From: Stenopsyche tienmushanensis
Lineage: Eukaryota; Arthropoda; Insecta; Trichoptera; Stenopsychidae
Reading direction: 5' to 3'
DNA: 64,000 nt
NCBI GenBank assembly: GCA_008973525.1
Contig: WACJ01000045.1
Span: forward strand, 1,426,001-1,490,000
Each line of letters opens with the position of its first letter. Within the stretch, counting starts at the first letter, position 1. Positions 11,426 to 23,839 of this stretch are shown here, piece after piece. The notes beneath the pieces are model-generated. The model saw nothing but the letters and a program-made list of their open reading frames with translations, searched no databases and was not told the DNA's origin. A program made the translations under genes and the position numbers.

Positions 11426-12871
11426 AACAATATTTCCTACGCTAAGATGTTTCAATTCTATCACGCGAGATTCTCGCGTATTTTTTTTGTTTTTAGTAGT
11501 TCCCTTTTGTTTAATCAGTGGGGTGCTTTTTTATAGTAATTTAAATGCTATTGTTATTTATAATGGTTCTTTATTTTATAATATAGGATTTGATAAGTTC
11601 TATAAATTCACTTACAGGAGTTGATGCTACCTTTCCTAAATAAGGAAATATGCTTAGTTCAAACCAAATATTTAGTAAATTTGTATCTAGGATTAGGATA
11701 TACAAAGTTGTTCATCCTATTTGCTCCTGGTTTATAGCTATTCGGATTATTTTGAATAAATATTTGTATATTTACTGTGTTTTTTATGAGATATTTCTTC
11801 GATAAGAAAATCAATTGCATTGTGACATTTTAAAGCTCATTTGGGATAAGATCAATGGTAATTTTGCAGCGTCGATTTTCAGCTGTACTCTAATTATAAT
11901 CCTATCGTTCTGAGGATCTGAAAGATTAGATCTTTTTCGTCGATAGCCTCATATAAATCTCCGAAGAATAGATTCGACGAAACACGATACGATTGTTGCA
12001 CTTCTAGCGATCGAAAATAGAATCACGTTGGTGTTGGGTGCATACGTTTCGGAAAATGTGATTTTTTGAAAATAATATTCAATTGTGTATTTTTTCGATG
12101 ATCTCTACACAAACAGGATGTGTCGAATTCAATGTTATCGAAAAATAAATTCCAATAATTGGATGGAAAAAGTATGTAAGGATGAGATTTGATAAGATTT
12201 GTATCGAAGCATGACGCTGTATCGCATGTTGAAATAACCTTCATTTTTTTCAATTCTATGTTTTTTTTTTTGATCATTGTTATCTGATTCGAGTATTATG
12301 TATCTTTTTTAAAAGATTATAAAACAACTGGGAAGAAAACTTGATTCTTCGTATTTCTAGTAATGTTGTTCAAATTGAATTTTCAGCAAATTTATCTAAA
12401 ATATCATTTAAAGTAATAGAAGATTGAATAGAAAAAGACCCTAATGATCATTAAAAGAAGAATCTTTCAAATATATCATTATAGTGTACCTGCTTAGTCT
12501 CCAAACGGCCCCCCGCAGAACTAGGGCCTATTCAATATCCATTCACAGGAAGGGATTAAATCCATCTCGTCTGTATCATACATTCACCTTTTCATTCACT
12601 CGATATTGAAGGTAGCATGATCTCCGAGTTTCATTTAGAAAGCTCACCCAACGGGCCACCTAGATGAATGTATTGAAGGGCGCTTTCGTAGCCGTCTCAA
12701 TAGGAACTGTGGAAGATTTGTGGCAAAGGCTGAGCAGTTTTCCCAGGGAAAACAACAAAAAACTACTCAAGGCAACCATTTTGATTTTACTGGAAAATAC
12801 TTTCTGGAGTACAAAGAGTCCCTCCTTTCCTCGCAAGGGCGCCACGCCTGATGCTGACACCAACTATTTTG
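11426..12871. other. Intergenic, no feature identified
   Basis: AT-rich to about 12480, then more balanced base composition up to the RT fragment at 12872. The balanced part is probably the upstream portion of a decayed retroelement, but I cannot read a domain in it. Confidence 0.4.
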
Positions 12872-12990
12872 TGCTTTGTTGACTATAAGATAGCTTTTGA
12901 TTGAGGGAATTGAGAATATTTATGGACGATACTCAAAGAGATGTAGATCACATCCCAAAATTGATTAATGAACTTTATACTTTCCAGTGA
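12872..12990 (+). pseudogene. LINE reverse-transcriptase fragment
   Basis: Bases 12872-12901 read CFVDYKIAFD, the motif A block of non-LTR reverse transcriptases (FxDYKxAFD with the catalytic Asp), and then hit a stop. The following bases continue in a similar style (EYLWTILKEM after a frame interruption). Too short and broken to place in a clade. Confidence 0.5.
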
Positions 12991-13029
12991 AAAAGGAGAA
13001 AATAATATGCGGTCTGACCCTGGAGTCCC

Positions 13030-13450
13030 CGGACCATCCACACAGAGTGTCTTACGTCGGTTTTTCAGTCCCTCTCGCTGTTATGCGATCTGACCCGGAC
13101 GGAGCACCATGAAGAATTCTGACTTTAGACGACATGCGCCTGAAGGTGCGGAGAGAAAGGAAGGGACTAGGTAAAAATGGGAACTACCACCACCACGAGT
13201 CTAATCTTAGCTTGAAGGGGGCTGCAGCAGATGACGGACTGCAGGAGCTTCCCCTTTCCTGTGGTACTCGATTTCGGTAATTTGCTATTCGAGCAGCAGA
13301 GCTGATCTAGCTGGGGTGACCCAGCAGCCCGACGAGGCTGCTTTCATTCATCTCTTCTCTACATTATTACTCCATGGGTCCGACTGTTACCCACGAGCGT
13401 AGGGTTGCTCCCTGGGGTCATATGGGTGAGCACCGTCTATTCCATCTTAT
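13030..13450 (-). repeat. Dispersed repeat R1, copy 1
   Basis: Reverse-oriented copy of the R1 family. Landmarks on the opposite strand are 'cccctgcagt', 'aagattagactcgtggtgg'-like text, 'gcctcgtcgg', 'gtggagtagag'-like text and 'cgtgggtaacag'. R1 copies are about 400-530 bp and look like the 3' part of a retroelement. Confidence 0.65.
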
Positions 13451-14729
13451 ATAAGACTATTGGTAACCATTTTTATATGGGTTTTCATAGCGAATTTATG
13501 TTTTAAAAATGTTGTCACCAGTTACATCTCCTATAGATTTGAATCCATGACGATTGAAGCTAATAGTACGAACGCTTAACCGCGGGACAGGTCATTTATG
13601 GGCAATATATAATCAGCAGGACTCTTTATTATTGGAATTAGTGTTAAACATCAAATACGTAGACGATACAACGCTGAAGGGCTAAGATCTAAAAGCATGC
13701 GCGCTCGTCCGGGCCTCAAAGACCGATTGCTTCCCTCTCTCCCGTGAGCGGAGCTCGTCCACCATATTGCGCGCGCATTCTTCCTCTCCTCGTCTCCGCG
13801 GCCTTGAGTATTATTGAATAATACCTATTATTCTAAATAAAAACGTATTTATACTAAGATTCCAACTAAACTGTCTATGTTCATTCATTCTTTATAGACA
13901 GATGGTAAATGTTTAAAGGGATACGAACATTTTTTTGGACAGCTTTTAGGAAATACTAACAGTGGTTTGTAACGTGATATATTGCAATCGTTAATGGCCA
14001 CAAGAAATAAATGTGAGTGTCAAATCACAAAATACAAATTAAAAAACCTAACCCCAATTTTTTTATGGGTGCCTAACATTGTATAGCGTTTTTTATGGTG
14101 TGGTCCCTATCTCGACGCTATAGAAGAATTGACTGCTACAAAATGCTAAAAACAGGGATTTCTATCCATGACGTTTGCATTATGCAGCAGCCAATCGAAG
14201 CATTCAGAACAATAGCAAATCAAAGTTGTTTTCATGCGAGATTACACCATAAATGATCTAGAAATATCGACTAATTGTTAATTCGAGCAATCCGATTAAA
14301 AAGAGCGATTAATCCGTCAGATTTGTGAATTGTTATGATTGTTACGAACATGCTATATAATCACTGATTAGCATTATCATCTGACTGTATTATATAAATC
14401 ATAAAAGTGTCACTTTTTGTAATAGCATCTATGATTTATAGGTTTATATGGTGCCCCAAATACGTACGTCTTAAATCACAATTAAATAATATTAACCCTT
14501 CTGTTAATAAGATGATCTGGCCAGGCCGGCCAAATCTCCCTGACTTTATCCATTGAAGGGTTTTACAAAATTTAGAATTAAAAAAGTTCGGGATCCCTAT
14601 GTTTTGAGAAGAAAAAAAAATATTTTTTACACCTAGAGTCAATGAAAATGGTTTGGCCAAAGCCAGATTTTTTTTTCATAGAATTTATATGAGAAACCAT
14701 GTTTTTCTTCATGTTGAAAACTGTTTTTG
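13451..14729. other. Intergenic with a GC-rich patch
   Basis: Bases 13690-13805 are strikingly rich in C/G and CpG (for example 'gcatgcgcgctcgtccgggc') against an AT-rich background. A 'gacgctatagaagaattgac' block at about 14115 recurs near 60570 as 'gacactatagaaggattgac' and may be a transposon end. No coding feature. Confidence 0.4.
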
Positions 14730-15265
14730 TGTCCAGGTGGGTGTTTGACTCTACAGCTCCCCCAACTTTAAAACCTCAGGATGGGGGAAGCCAAACATAC
14801 GCCCGTGGGCAACGGTTGAGTCCCTGATGTAATGATGTGGAGTAGAGGTGGGCGAAAGTAGTCTCGTCGGTTTGCTCATCAAACGCAGCCGGTGTAGCCC
14901 AGCTAACATGAGTTGGGTACGCAGGTCACCCTGTTTTGCGTACCCATAAAGAGGTGTGTAGAACAGCCGATTACAGTAGTTAGTGGAGACTGTGTCAAAG
15001 GCTTACTTCTATCCTCAACAGCCCAGGCATACAAGGGAGAACGATTTTAGGCTGTTTGAATGGTGACTCGTCTCCATGGCTAGGTACTACAAATGACCGA
15101 ACTGATACGAGTACCATGGGGAAGAGGTAGCCCCTGCAGTCCGTTATCTTCTGCAGCCCCCTTCAAACTGAGATTGGACTCGTGGTGGCAATGAGCCCGC
15201 GATAGTGTTCCTTGAATTTAGCTTAGCATTTGTCCTGCCTCCTCCATCCATAATACAAAATGTAT
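14730..15265 (+). repeat. Dispersed repeat R1, copy 2 (longest)
   Basis: Best-preserved R1 unit. It runs from 'aaaacctcaggatgggggaa' through 'gcccgtgggcaacggtt', 'ccagctaacatgagttgggt' and 'gatacgagtaccatggggaa' to 'ttcaaactgagattggactc'. Other copies lie at 13.0, 38.9, 47.3, 50.7 and 61.6 kb. Confidence 0.75.
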
Positions 15266-15403
15266 GAAGGGGTAATAATAATTCATTGACAGAAGAGTTA
15301 AATCAGGGCTTCGAACCGTTGTATTTTTCATTTCGGTTCTGTTACGGATTTCGTTCCGGGAAATAAAACGGTTTCAATTATATATTTTGTGATCGGTCTA
15401 ATG

Positions 15404-15440
15404 CAGTGGCTCTCAAACTTTTTGAAGTCACGGTGCACTT
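15404..15440 (+). mobile_element. hAT-type terminal fragment
   Basis: CAGTGGCTCTCAAACTTTTT followed by 'gaagtcacggtgcac' matches the common hAT end type (CAGTGGTTCTCAACCTTTTT...CACGG). The partner end was not found, so this is a truncated copy. Confidence 0.45.
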
Positions 15441-16796
15441 TTTATTATGGGAAAATACGTGGACATAACTTTTATTAAATATTTAAAAAAATAATCGATT
15501 CGGCTAATTCAAAATCACGTTAACTCTTTCGTTGACTTTCATAATTTCGCCAACGTCTTTTTCGGTTTTCACTATTTTGCAGAAATTTTCGTTTCGAAAT
15601 AAAGATTTTTGCTCGAAATATGTCCGCAAGCATTTCAAACAATTGATGAATATAATAGACAGAATAACATTGTATTCATCAAACGAATGCTTGGGATCTC
15701 AACATATTATTATTTTTATCAAATTTCTAACCCCTCCCCACGTAGAAAAAAAACTGAATAATTCGAAGGAAATAATGGCTTATTAGGATTATCACAATTG
15801 GTGATATTTATCAATGATCGATTATTTCGTATTCGAAAACCTTTGAACAGGAACATTCATAAGATATAATCTGGCCGAGTGCTAACAATGATAACGTTTT
15901 TATATGAATCAATTAATTTCCTATATTTTTTTAATGTCTGCTTAATTTCCTGGATATGGCGAAATTATTATCTCAAAGCGGCAATAAGATTAGATCGTCT
16001 GAAAATAGTACACGGAAAATATTTTAGAAGAACAATTATTATGCAATTGGGAAAAGCCGTTGTCGAATCTTATGTCTTTTATTGATTCATAGTCGAGGAA
16101 TGGATGTTAAATACAGCATGTTAGCAGATCATTAATTTTCAATGATAAATAACACATCATTCAATAAATTCGTAGGATGTCACAGTCGATCAAAAAACAA
16201 CAACGCGTCCACAATTCGGAGCGCTGTTTGGAGCTGTTTCAGCGCAATAAAAATCGCGCGATAAAGATCGCCTAATCATCAAACTAAATATTAACATTCT
16301 GTATTTAATAATTTTTGCATAAAAAAATGTTAAAAAACGATGTATTTTTGGACCAACAAGGTAGAAACGTCCCTTAATATTCAAGAAGTGCATTGGTTAT
16401 TTTTGCACAATGTAAATCCAATTCGAACTTATTACGAGACAATACGTTGAAAATAGTTTGTTTATTTGAATCAACATATTTATAAGTGAATCATCATTTT
16501 CGGGCATGATTTCATCGAAAATGAATATCGGACAAGGTTTCTATGATACTAGTTTCGATAATCTATGAAGATTAGGCGATACAGACCGATCCCAGAATTC
16601 GAAGAAATTATCGCACGAAACGTACACGTTTCATTCATCAAACTATGTTTCTTCGTGACCTTAAGCGAAAAATCTTATCGCAAACTTTAAGATTTTGATT
16701 ATTATTTGAATTATCCAACAAATCTTGGTTTCAAATACATAGTAACATCTACATCTATCTCAAATATATGCTAACTAATTGGTAGTAGATAAATGG
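15441..16796. other. Intergenic, no feature identified
   Basis: AT-rich sequence. The open frames at 15532-15786, 15879-16085 and 16190-16393 have no recognisable motif and look like chance. Confidence 0.45.
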
Positions 16797-17020
16797 TGTA
16801 ATATATAATAAATAGGCTTGTTATTGGTGTAGTGGTTGCTTTATGTTGCGTATAAACACACACACATACAACAGAGGCGGCGCGACGCATGCGCACAGCG
16901 TCTCTATGCTGTATCCGATGGACATGGACAAACTACAAACGATTCTCACACTCATCGACCAACTGCCTATTGGAGTTTCACTTTTTGTGACGTTCAAGTC
17001 AATTTGTCATATCAAGCCAT
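16797..17020 (-). repeat. Dispersed repeat M1, copy 2 (reverse)
   Basis: Reverse-oriented M1. It begins gtgtaatatataataaatag, then 'gtgtagtggttgctttatg', a 'gcgacgcatgcgcac' block and 'cgttcaagtcaatttg' at the far end. Its AT-rich terminus is repeated in inverted form at 17590-17626, so the two bracket the IS630-type fragment between them. Confidence 0.75.
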
Positions 17021-17089
17021 CTAAATTTTAAATATTTAAACCAACCAATGATAGTTTGAATCCAATAGATTATGATGAAAGCGAGATAT

Positions 17090-17512
17090 CGATTATATAG
17101 CGCCTTTTAACAAAGATTCGGGATTCATTTTGTCACATAAATCTGACCGAATTTGCTGGACAGCGTTCGTTTAATTAAATTTATGAGCGTCAATTGTTTG
17201 AGGTTTATATCAATTGTTGCAGACCCAAATTCCAATGCAAAAGTTGGAGTAGTAGAATGGCCATGTCCTTGTGAATGATGAAAAATTGACTGCCTCGGTT
17301 TTGCCCGTACACACTCGCGCAAAGCAACGATGTTTTCAGCAGACCTTGCGTCTCGGTGACGTGCGAATATTGATTGATTTTTTATCGAACCGGTTGACTC
17401 GAATTTGGCTACCAAATGTGGAAAAGTCGATTCGGAATGACATGGAACGTTTCTCAAACGGAACCTAACAAATTTTGATCGTCCTTATTGAAAGACTGAT
17501 TTTAAAGAGCAT
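17090..17512 (-). pseudogene. IS630-type transposase N-terminal fragment with terminal repeat
   Basis: On the - strand the terminal repeat is cagtctttcaataaggacga (17512 inward), the same type as the element at 2623-3058. It is followed by an open frame, HLVAKFESTGSIKNQSIFAR, then ENIVALRECVRAKPRQSI. This is the helix-turn-helix N-terminus of DEAHF-type transposases (VxxFxxTGSVxNxxRSGRP). The catalytic part is absent. Confidence 0.75.
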
Positions 17513-17589
17513 TTTCGAATGTTGTAAAAAAAATAATAGTGAGATGTAAAGAGCATAGCTTTAGCGCCATCTCTACTATGTATAAGCGG

Positions 17590-17626
17590 CAAGCCTATTT
17601 TATTATATATTACACAACAAACAGCT
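17590..17626 (+). repeat. M1 terminal fragment
   Basis: gcaagcctattttattatat followed by 'attacacaac' is the M1 AT-rich end. It is inverted with respect to 16797-16820. Confidence 0.6.
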
Positions 17627-18441
17627 TCATTTTGTAACTAATGTTATCTTTTTTTAAATAGGAAGTCCAAACTAATCTTGTCGCATAATGATGTCTAGAT
17701 TACCCATATAGCTGAATATTCTTGCTTATATAGATCAAATTGATAGCAAAAATCGATTCGTATCTAACTTTTCAATTGAAAATGTTAAGCTATTTTTTTT
17801 TTTTGTAAAAAGTTATCCGTGTATTATTATATTTCGCCTTAATACATATCAAGGTAATTAGTTATTGCAACTGATTATAATTGTGCATTATCCATATCAG
17901 ATTTAAGATACTGCAAATATTCTCTACGCCATATTCACAAAGAATATGTCCTTTAATATAATACATAATTGATGCAAAAATCGCATCTTCATAATTGAAT
18001 TTAAATGGTAGTAATTAGCGTACGATTGGCTTTAACTATAAATAAGTCATGGGGTCAAATGCTTGATGAGTCCTTCAATAACAAAGTCAAATAAAAGTCC
18101 AAGATGATACATAGATTTCAGTAAAGTTTTCATTGAAAAAAATATAGATATACGTATTTTTTAGATGAATAAGCATAAATTATTGATGCATTTACTACAC
18201 AGTCGTCGGCTCTGTTCATGACGTCCAATGAAGCATAAAACCAGTCAGCTATTAATACTATATGAGCATATACGTGATCGATATGCTAAGACTAAAACAA
18301 GAATTATACTGCCATTCAAATAGAATATTAGATTAAAATCCAATTCTTTTTTTTGTAAATATATCGATTAAATTTATTAAAAATTTGAGTTTTACAAATA
18401 ATAAATAATTATGTAAAAATTTAAAAGTCGGTGGGCTTTTA
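17627..18441. other. 5' flank of deacetylase B
   Basis: AT-rich, with no coding or repeat feature I can support. Confidence 0.5.
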
Positions 18442-18476
18442 TGAAACACCGTGTGCATTTTCCAAAGGTATAAAAA
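18442..18476 (+). promoter_or_regulatory. Promoter of deacetylase B
   Basis: TGAAACACCGTG (18442-18453) precedes TATAAAAA (18469-18476), with spacing close to that of copies A and C. The predicted start codon lies 66 bases after TATA begins. Confidence 0.65.
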
Positions 18477-18534
18477 GTAAAAGATTGCCCATGAATGATA
18501 ATAGTCGCTTTAGTTGTGTGTGATCTTCATCAAA

Positions 18535-21128
18535 ATGAAGACCTTTATCCTATTGTCTTTCCTGATTTTGGGGGCATGCGCTTTCCCGGGGCCTAAGGTC
18601 GCTGCTCCTTGCGATGCTGCCCTCTGTCAGCTCCCTGATTGCAGATGCTCTTCCACCGAAACCCCCGGAGGAATCGAACATAGCCAAACACCACAGGTAC
18701 GCAAATCCACGAATCTCCATTTTGAGAGTGCCGTCCATGTATGCTATACAAACAGGATGCATTTATACAGGATCGGATGGTGCCAAGATAAATTTGATCT
18801 AGCCCAAGGGTAATCAATCGTTTTATTCCCACTGCCCATTTTTTCCCCAAGCGCCCATAGGTTGGGATCCGTCCAGCGTAAATGAAGTCTTCCAATGGGT
18901 CCACTGCCATTTGGTCCCGAATATAATATAGATCGAGGCACTCTATGAGTCGGCATCCGTGCCACATGGCCTGCCCAGTGTAGACGGCGGACTCTAACGA
19001 AGCTTCATCGTTCATGTCCATGACCTCTCGAATTTATCTAAAAATATGTATATAAATTTTTTTTTTTATTTAGAATTCTTCTTCATTTTAATTTTGTTCT
19101 AGGTCTTTAAATTCAACATTATCGAAATTATGCTTATTTTGGTCACCATTTCTCCTTGAAAAGTTGTATCACCCTCTTAATATTTGCAATAAAAGAACTT
19201 TTTCAAGTTTAAAATATCTACAAATCTTTTTTGCCATACCCAAATTAAATTCGTTAAAGTACCCAATGAATCCTTCTGAAGTTACATAATCCTACTTATA
19301 TGTAATAATATTACAAAACTCTTGCTGGTCATCATGACAACTTGAATTTCTACTGATGGGCGGTAGGGACCAGATCAAATTTATTGGCTCCCCTGTTGTC
19401 TTCAAAATAAATCTTAATCAAACCCCGCTTTTGTTAAAAATGAATGTTTCTGCAGATTGTCGTAGATTTTGGAATAATTTCAATCGCTTTTCAAATTAAA
19501 GATGATCTCGTTAATGAAATGTCGCTAATGAAACAACGTTAAACGAGGTCATTTTAGCATGATCGATCAAAATAACGCGTGCAATTTCGGGGAATCTCAA
19601 TGCTAACTTTTGCTTCTGTTACAGTTTGTTATGCTGACATTCGATGATGCCGTAGCCATCACCAACATCGATTATTATAACGAAGCATTGGACGGACGCA
19701 CTAATCCCGACAACTGCCCAATTTCCGCGACTTTCTACGTGTCTCACGAATACACCGACTATTCCCGAGTGCATAGTTTGCATGCAAGAGGTCACGAGAT
19801 TGCTCTCCATTCGTTCAGCCATACTTCAGAAATCAACTACTGGAGAGACGCAACAGTCGACCTCCTCGAGAGGGAGATTCTCGATCAGAAAATCACCATG
19901 GAGCATTTTGCCAAAATTCCAGCCAACGACATCAAGGGTGCGTGACGTCTTTTTATTCGCTGATGTCGATCAAAATCGATTGAAAATAACATCTTCGCTT
20001 TCCTTTCAGGTCTTAGGATGCCTTTCCTTCAGATGGCCGGCAATAACCAGTTCGAGATGATAAGCGAAAGTGATCTTTTATACGATTGCTCCTGGTCCAC
20101 CCGTGAAAACATGCTCAATGGAATGTGGCCATATTCTCTCAGATATAGATCTACTCAAGATTGCACAATTCCACCATGTCCTACAGAATCTTTCCCGAAT
20201 GCATGGGTCGTCCCTATGACCCAATGGAACAATGACAATGAAAATCACACTTGTTCGATGGCAGACGCCTGCATTAGTTAGTAAGTGCTAGACTTCTTCT
20301 TGTAAAAAAAATAGATGTGTACGAAGGTAGGGTAAATTGATTCGAACGTCACGAAAGGTGAAACTTCAAGTGGCAGTGTGGCGGAAAGAGAGGGAGATCT
20401 TGTAGTGTGTCCATGTCCATTGCATACACCATACACGCTATGATGCACCACACCGCATTTGCTGTGTGTCATAAAACATAAAGCAACCACTACACCAGCA
20501 ACAAGCCTGTTTATTATATATTACATAACACTCAGTCACATTTTTTATCTAGCACTTCCATTTACGCATTTTGTTTTGATTACAGCCTGGATAATGATTT
20601 TGAATGGATGAGGAGAGAATTCCTTAGACATTATGACAGCAACAGGGCACCATTCGGATTCTTCCTGCACGCTGCTTGGTTCCAGCCTGACGAGAGGCGC
20701 TTTGAAGCATACATTAACTTCTTGAATTATTTGTCTACTCTTCCTGACGTTTTCATCGTAAGTCAATATCTCTTTCATTTCAATTGTTCTTCCACTTTTG
20801 AAAGATTTGCTATATCATCATTTTTTATAGGTGGGTACTTCCCAAGTTATCGATTGGGTAAGAAACCCCAGACCCGTTAGTCAAATGATATCGAGTCCTT
20901 CCTGTCCAAACACATACGAAGAAGATTGCGTCCCTAGGGCATGCCAATTACAAAACGAACAAGGGGTGAGATTGAATTACAACAAAATAAGACCAATAAT
21001 TCGATCTATTTTATAACAAATTTAATTTTATTCCATAGAATGAACGTTGGTTATGGAACTGCGCTGCTCAATGCCCAGCCACTTATCCATGGTTGGGAAA
21101 TCCCCTGGGAGAGGCACAAGAGCCCTAA
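18535..21128 (+). CDS. Chitin deacetylase-like polysaccharide deacetylase, copy B
   Basis: Second tandem copy of the secreted CE4 deacetylase. Six exons: 18535-18696, 19625-19937, 20010-20280, 20586-20757, 20831-20965, 21039-21128, giving 380 residues. Signal peptide MKTFILLSFLILGACAFP, then CQLPDCRC. Catalytic motifs are complete: TFDD (59-62), HSFSH (116-120), RMPF (161-164), DCSW (184-187) and FLHAAW (His277). Exons 2 and 3 are exactly 313 and 271 nt, as in A and C, and all phases agree. Intron 1 (928 bp) carries a reverse-oriented LINE piece, and intron 3 carries an M1 repeat. It ends soon after the [10 protein letters not shown] block, without the Thr-rich tail of copy C. Base composition is less AT-rich than copy A. 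Confidence 0.92.
18755..19430 (-). mobile_element. LINE ORF2 C-terminus and 3' end, in intron 1 of copy B
   Basis: On the - strand, 18965-18770 reads LHWAGHVARMPTHRVPRSIL, then GPIGRLHLRWTDPNLWALG. This is the RWAGHVxRM...GRPxLRW signature at the end of many non-LTR retrotransposon ORF2 proteins. The part at 19330-19430 is the reverse complement of 28250-28370, where the A-rich 3' end of the same family is seen. The order of the pieces suggests rearrangement. Confidence 0.7.
20318..20545 (+). repeat. Dispersed repeat M1, copy 3 (intron 3 of deacetylase B)
   Basis: Full-length copy in sense orientation: 'cgaacgtcacgaaaggtgaa', 'gtagtgtgtccatgtccat', 'aaagcaaccactacaccagc' and 'tttattatatattacataac'. 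It lies wholly inside the 305-bp intron 20281-20585. Confidence 0.8.
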
Positions 21129-21344
21129 GCTAAAAGTAGCTGCATGGTTATAAATGTACATTTTTTTAAGATATTTGTTACATATATTTTTTCCAAAATT
21201 TAAACCCCGATGTGTTACAGAGATCTTTTTGTATGCTGAATTTGAATAATGTGCAATAAATGCAATCGGTCTTTTTAATTGAAATAAATGAAAAATAAAA
21301 TGGAACTATGTCTTTTTTGTCTATTTTTAATATAAACTTCTATA

Positions 21345-21500
21345 TAAGATTCAAGTCTCGGCTGCTGAGGGTCGTAAAAGAAATCATATTTTCATCATCA
21401 CATGATCATCTTCTTCCACTAGCGGACTCAGTCGCAGTCCGATAGCGAACGTACCCACAGCAACCGTCCATCTGAGCGCGGAGAAGGGAGCTATCTTAAT
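21345..21500 (+). repeat. L-family fragment
   Basis: 'aagaaatcatattttcatca' and 'gtccgatagcgaa' match 43035-43095 near the end of the large L copy at 42571-43110. It lies just downstream of deacetylase B. Confidence 0.5.
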
Positions 21501-21619
21501 ATGTTTCAAAGCACATCACCAAAATGACTGTTGGTATCATAGGGCTACTGGAGTTGGTAAAATTTATTTATTTACTTTTGAAAATACTTCCATTAAAAAG
21601 GAAACAAGTTTTTCATAAT

Positions 21620-21800
21620 CTAATATATAAACATTAATATTTGTTTGTCCGTATGTAATGCGCTGCTATACCGTTCATATGATTGCAATAAAAATTTGTC
21701 AACTTATTGTTTACACTTGTGGTAATAACATAGGTATAGTATTTTTTTTGTTGTGTGTGTTATGCAAGCCGTGGCATTGCAACGCATGCCAATATATAGG
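21620..21800 (+). repeat. Dispersed repeat with Helitron-like text
   Basis: 'tttgtttgtccgtatgtaat' followed by 'gcgctgctataccgttcat' is repeated at about 43405-43510 ('gtccgtatttaatgcgcttc'). It ends near 'caacgcatgcc', which recalls Helitron boundaries. Classification is tentative. Confidence 0.45.
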
Positions 21801-22624
21801 TTCATTCAAATGTAACTCCTAAATGTTTCTTCAATCAATGTTGTATGATATGTCTCGCTGGAAATGGAAATTAGACACATCAATATGATTCAATTGTGGC
21901 CATAAAAAACACTCAACGTCGGTTGGTATTGGACAGTAGCAGATATTATAAGAATAATTCGATTTTTGAACGATGAGATTCACATCAATATCAATATTTA
22001 TCTAATATCTGGATTTATCTAAGATACGCAATAGAAGCAGACTGCTCTAAGAATTGAAGATTATTTTGCAATGAAGATGTGCAATAAATAAATCATGAAT
22101 ACGCTCAGTTTGCATCAGCGGACATGTGAGCAACGGCAGCCGAAAATTTCACATCGAATTCCCTTAGAATAATGATGTTATTTCGCATCAATGCGTTTAT
22201 GTAATGATTTCAAGATAAACCACACGAATGACATGTTTCTCTGGCGCATTTAAATGCGATTTTTTTCCATTTAAATAAAAGTAAGTGAATATGGGGGACT
22301 TTTAATATGATACTGTATTAAGGCGTGGCAGGAAATATTACATATTTAATAGGGGAATATTAACCCTCTTTTTGGAATGACCTAATCATTATGACGCATT
22401 TCGCTATGGAAATTGCTATCGAAAGATTTCTAAATATAAAATTCCAAACAATCGTTACATAAATGATTTCCAATTTGAAACGCTTGATCATGAACGATTA
22501 TCTATTTTTTTACTCAATGAACTGTCATTTTAATGAAGTAAATCTACAAACAATTGTACTGCTAAAATTATTTAACACTTAAATTCAGAATATGACCTGA
22601 GCATTTTCTCGCTTTCGCATGGAA
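21801..22624. other. Intergenic, no feature identified
   Basis: AT-rich sequence with no repeat or coding match seen. Confidence 0.45.
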
Positions 22625-22773
22625 ACTCACTGTCTCAAATTATTAATGATTTCTTCTTTTATGTCTGCTCTCGGGGGCAAAGTCCGTTCTTCTATCGGGC
22701 TGTGATGTTGCTGGACGAGTGGATGGGAATACGAAGGGTGTCGAATGGAAAGACTCTCTTCGTAAGATAACAC

Positions 22774-22812
<39 letters not shown>

Positions 22813-23052
22813 CTGGCTGCAGGAGGGACAGCTTCCCGCAGCCAAGGCCAACCGACAACTCTCCCGACTCCCGCTTCCTGCGCGTCACTACCCAACCGGC
22901 AACGGTGCACGCGCAAGAAGCGATCGGTCGGTAAGCAGGTGTTATATCTCCGCAGGGCCACAAGAGATGGCGCTGTTAAAATAACACATAGCACCTGAAG
23001 AGAAATAGAAGTTGCCGCTACTACATGGGGATGGTAAATCGCCCACGCTACA
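22625..23052 (-). mobile_element. L-family LTR-like element (reverse)
   Basis: Read on the - strand it starts TGTAGCGTGGGCGATTTACC and parallels 42571-42900: 'gttattttaacagcgccatc', 'ggccctgcggaga', 'acttcttgcgcgtgcacc'-like text, 'cttggctgcgggaag', and a C/T microsatellite. TG...CA-like ends and a G/C-rich body suggest an LTR or TRIM, but no primer-binding site or partner LTR was found. Confidence 0.6.
22778..22810. repeat. (GA)n microsatellite
   Basis: About 16 uninterrupted ga units. It lies at the same place inside the L family as the imperfect (tc) run at 42825-42848. Confidence 0.95.
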
Positions 23053-23250
23053 ACACCATCCTATTGAAACCAGACATTCCCCATGTCCATTTCTTCAATT
23101 TTGTTATAAAAAAGCTCCTCAATTATCTCAGATCTTCCTCAGGCAGTCGTCTAGGAGATCGCAAAAATGGTTGCCTAACATGCTCGCTGTTTTCGGTTGT
23201 CCTGAGGGTTCTTGAACTTCCAGGGGGTTTCGTCGATTCGTCCACTGCAT

Positions 23251-23615
23251 TGTAGCATGGGCGAATTATCATCCCCATGCAATGGCGCCGTATATATTTA
23301 ATTTGCCAGATTAACAGCGACATCTTCCGTCTCTTGCCAATTTAACAGCGACATATTGTATCTGCAATAACGACAGCAGTCACTTCTTGCGCGTGCATCA
23401 TTTTCGGTTCGGTAGTGACGCATGAGAAGTGGAAATCGTTGGATAGCCTTGACTGCGAGAGGTCGTCCTTCATGCGGCCAGAGCTTCTCGGCGTGATTAA
23501 TAAAGAAGTTATCTAAGACGGGATACTTTCTATTCGACGCCCGACAGAACCCGCGTGGGAGCGTGCCGCAGCCCAGAGACTCCATTGCATGGGGTGATAA
23601 TTCACCCATGCTACA
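23251..23615 (+). mobile_element. L-family element with 35-bp inverted ends
   Basis: The left end TGTAGCATGGGCGAATTATC, continuing with 'atccccatgcaatgg', is mirrored at the right end (ccattgcatggggtgataat, then 'tcacccatgctaca'). The interior follows the other L copies in order ('cagcgacatcttccgtctc', 'acttcttgcgcgtgca', 'gaggtcgtcc'). No clear target duplication was seen. Confidence 0.65.
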
Positions 23616-23839
23616 CTATGATCGTTGCTAAGCCTACATGACAGAAAACTTTTGTCTATGGATGTAATCTGCAGATATTTGTAAGAACAAATCAAATAGT
23701 ATATTAAGATATGTTTAAAACTTCGAAAGTTGTGTTAAATATATTTTTTAAAATAAAATGTTCTTAATAATTGTATCAATCAAACTAATGATTTGTTTAA
23801 TTTAATTAATTATAGAATATTAAAAATACGTGGGTAGTC

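Noticed and set aside
18593..19021. 142-codon antisense frame overlapping deacetylase B exon 1 and intron 1
   Set aside because: Its intronic part is a LINE ORF2 C-terminus in an adjacent frame, and its exonic part is the shadow of the deacetylase exon.
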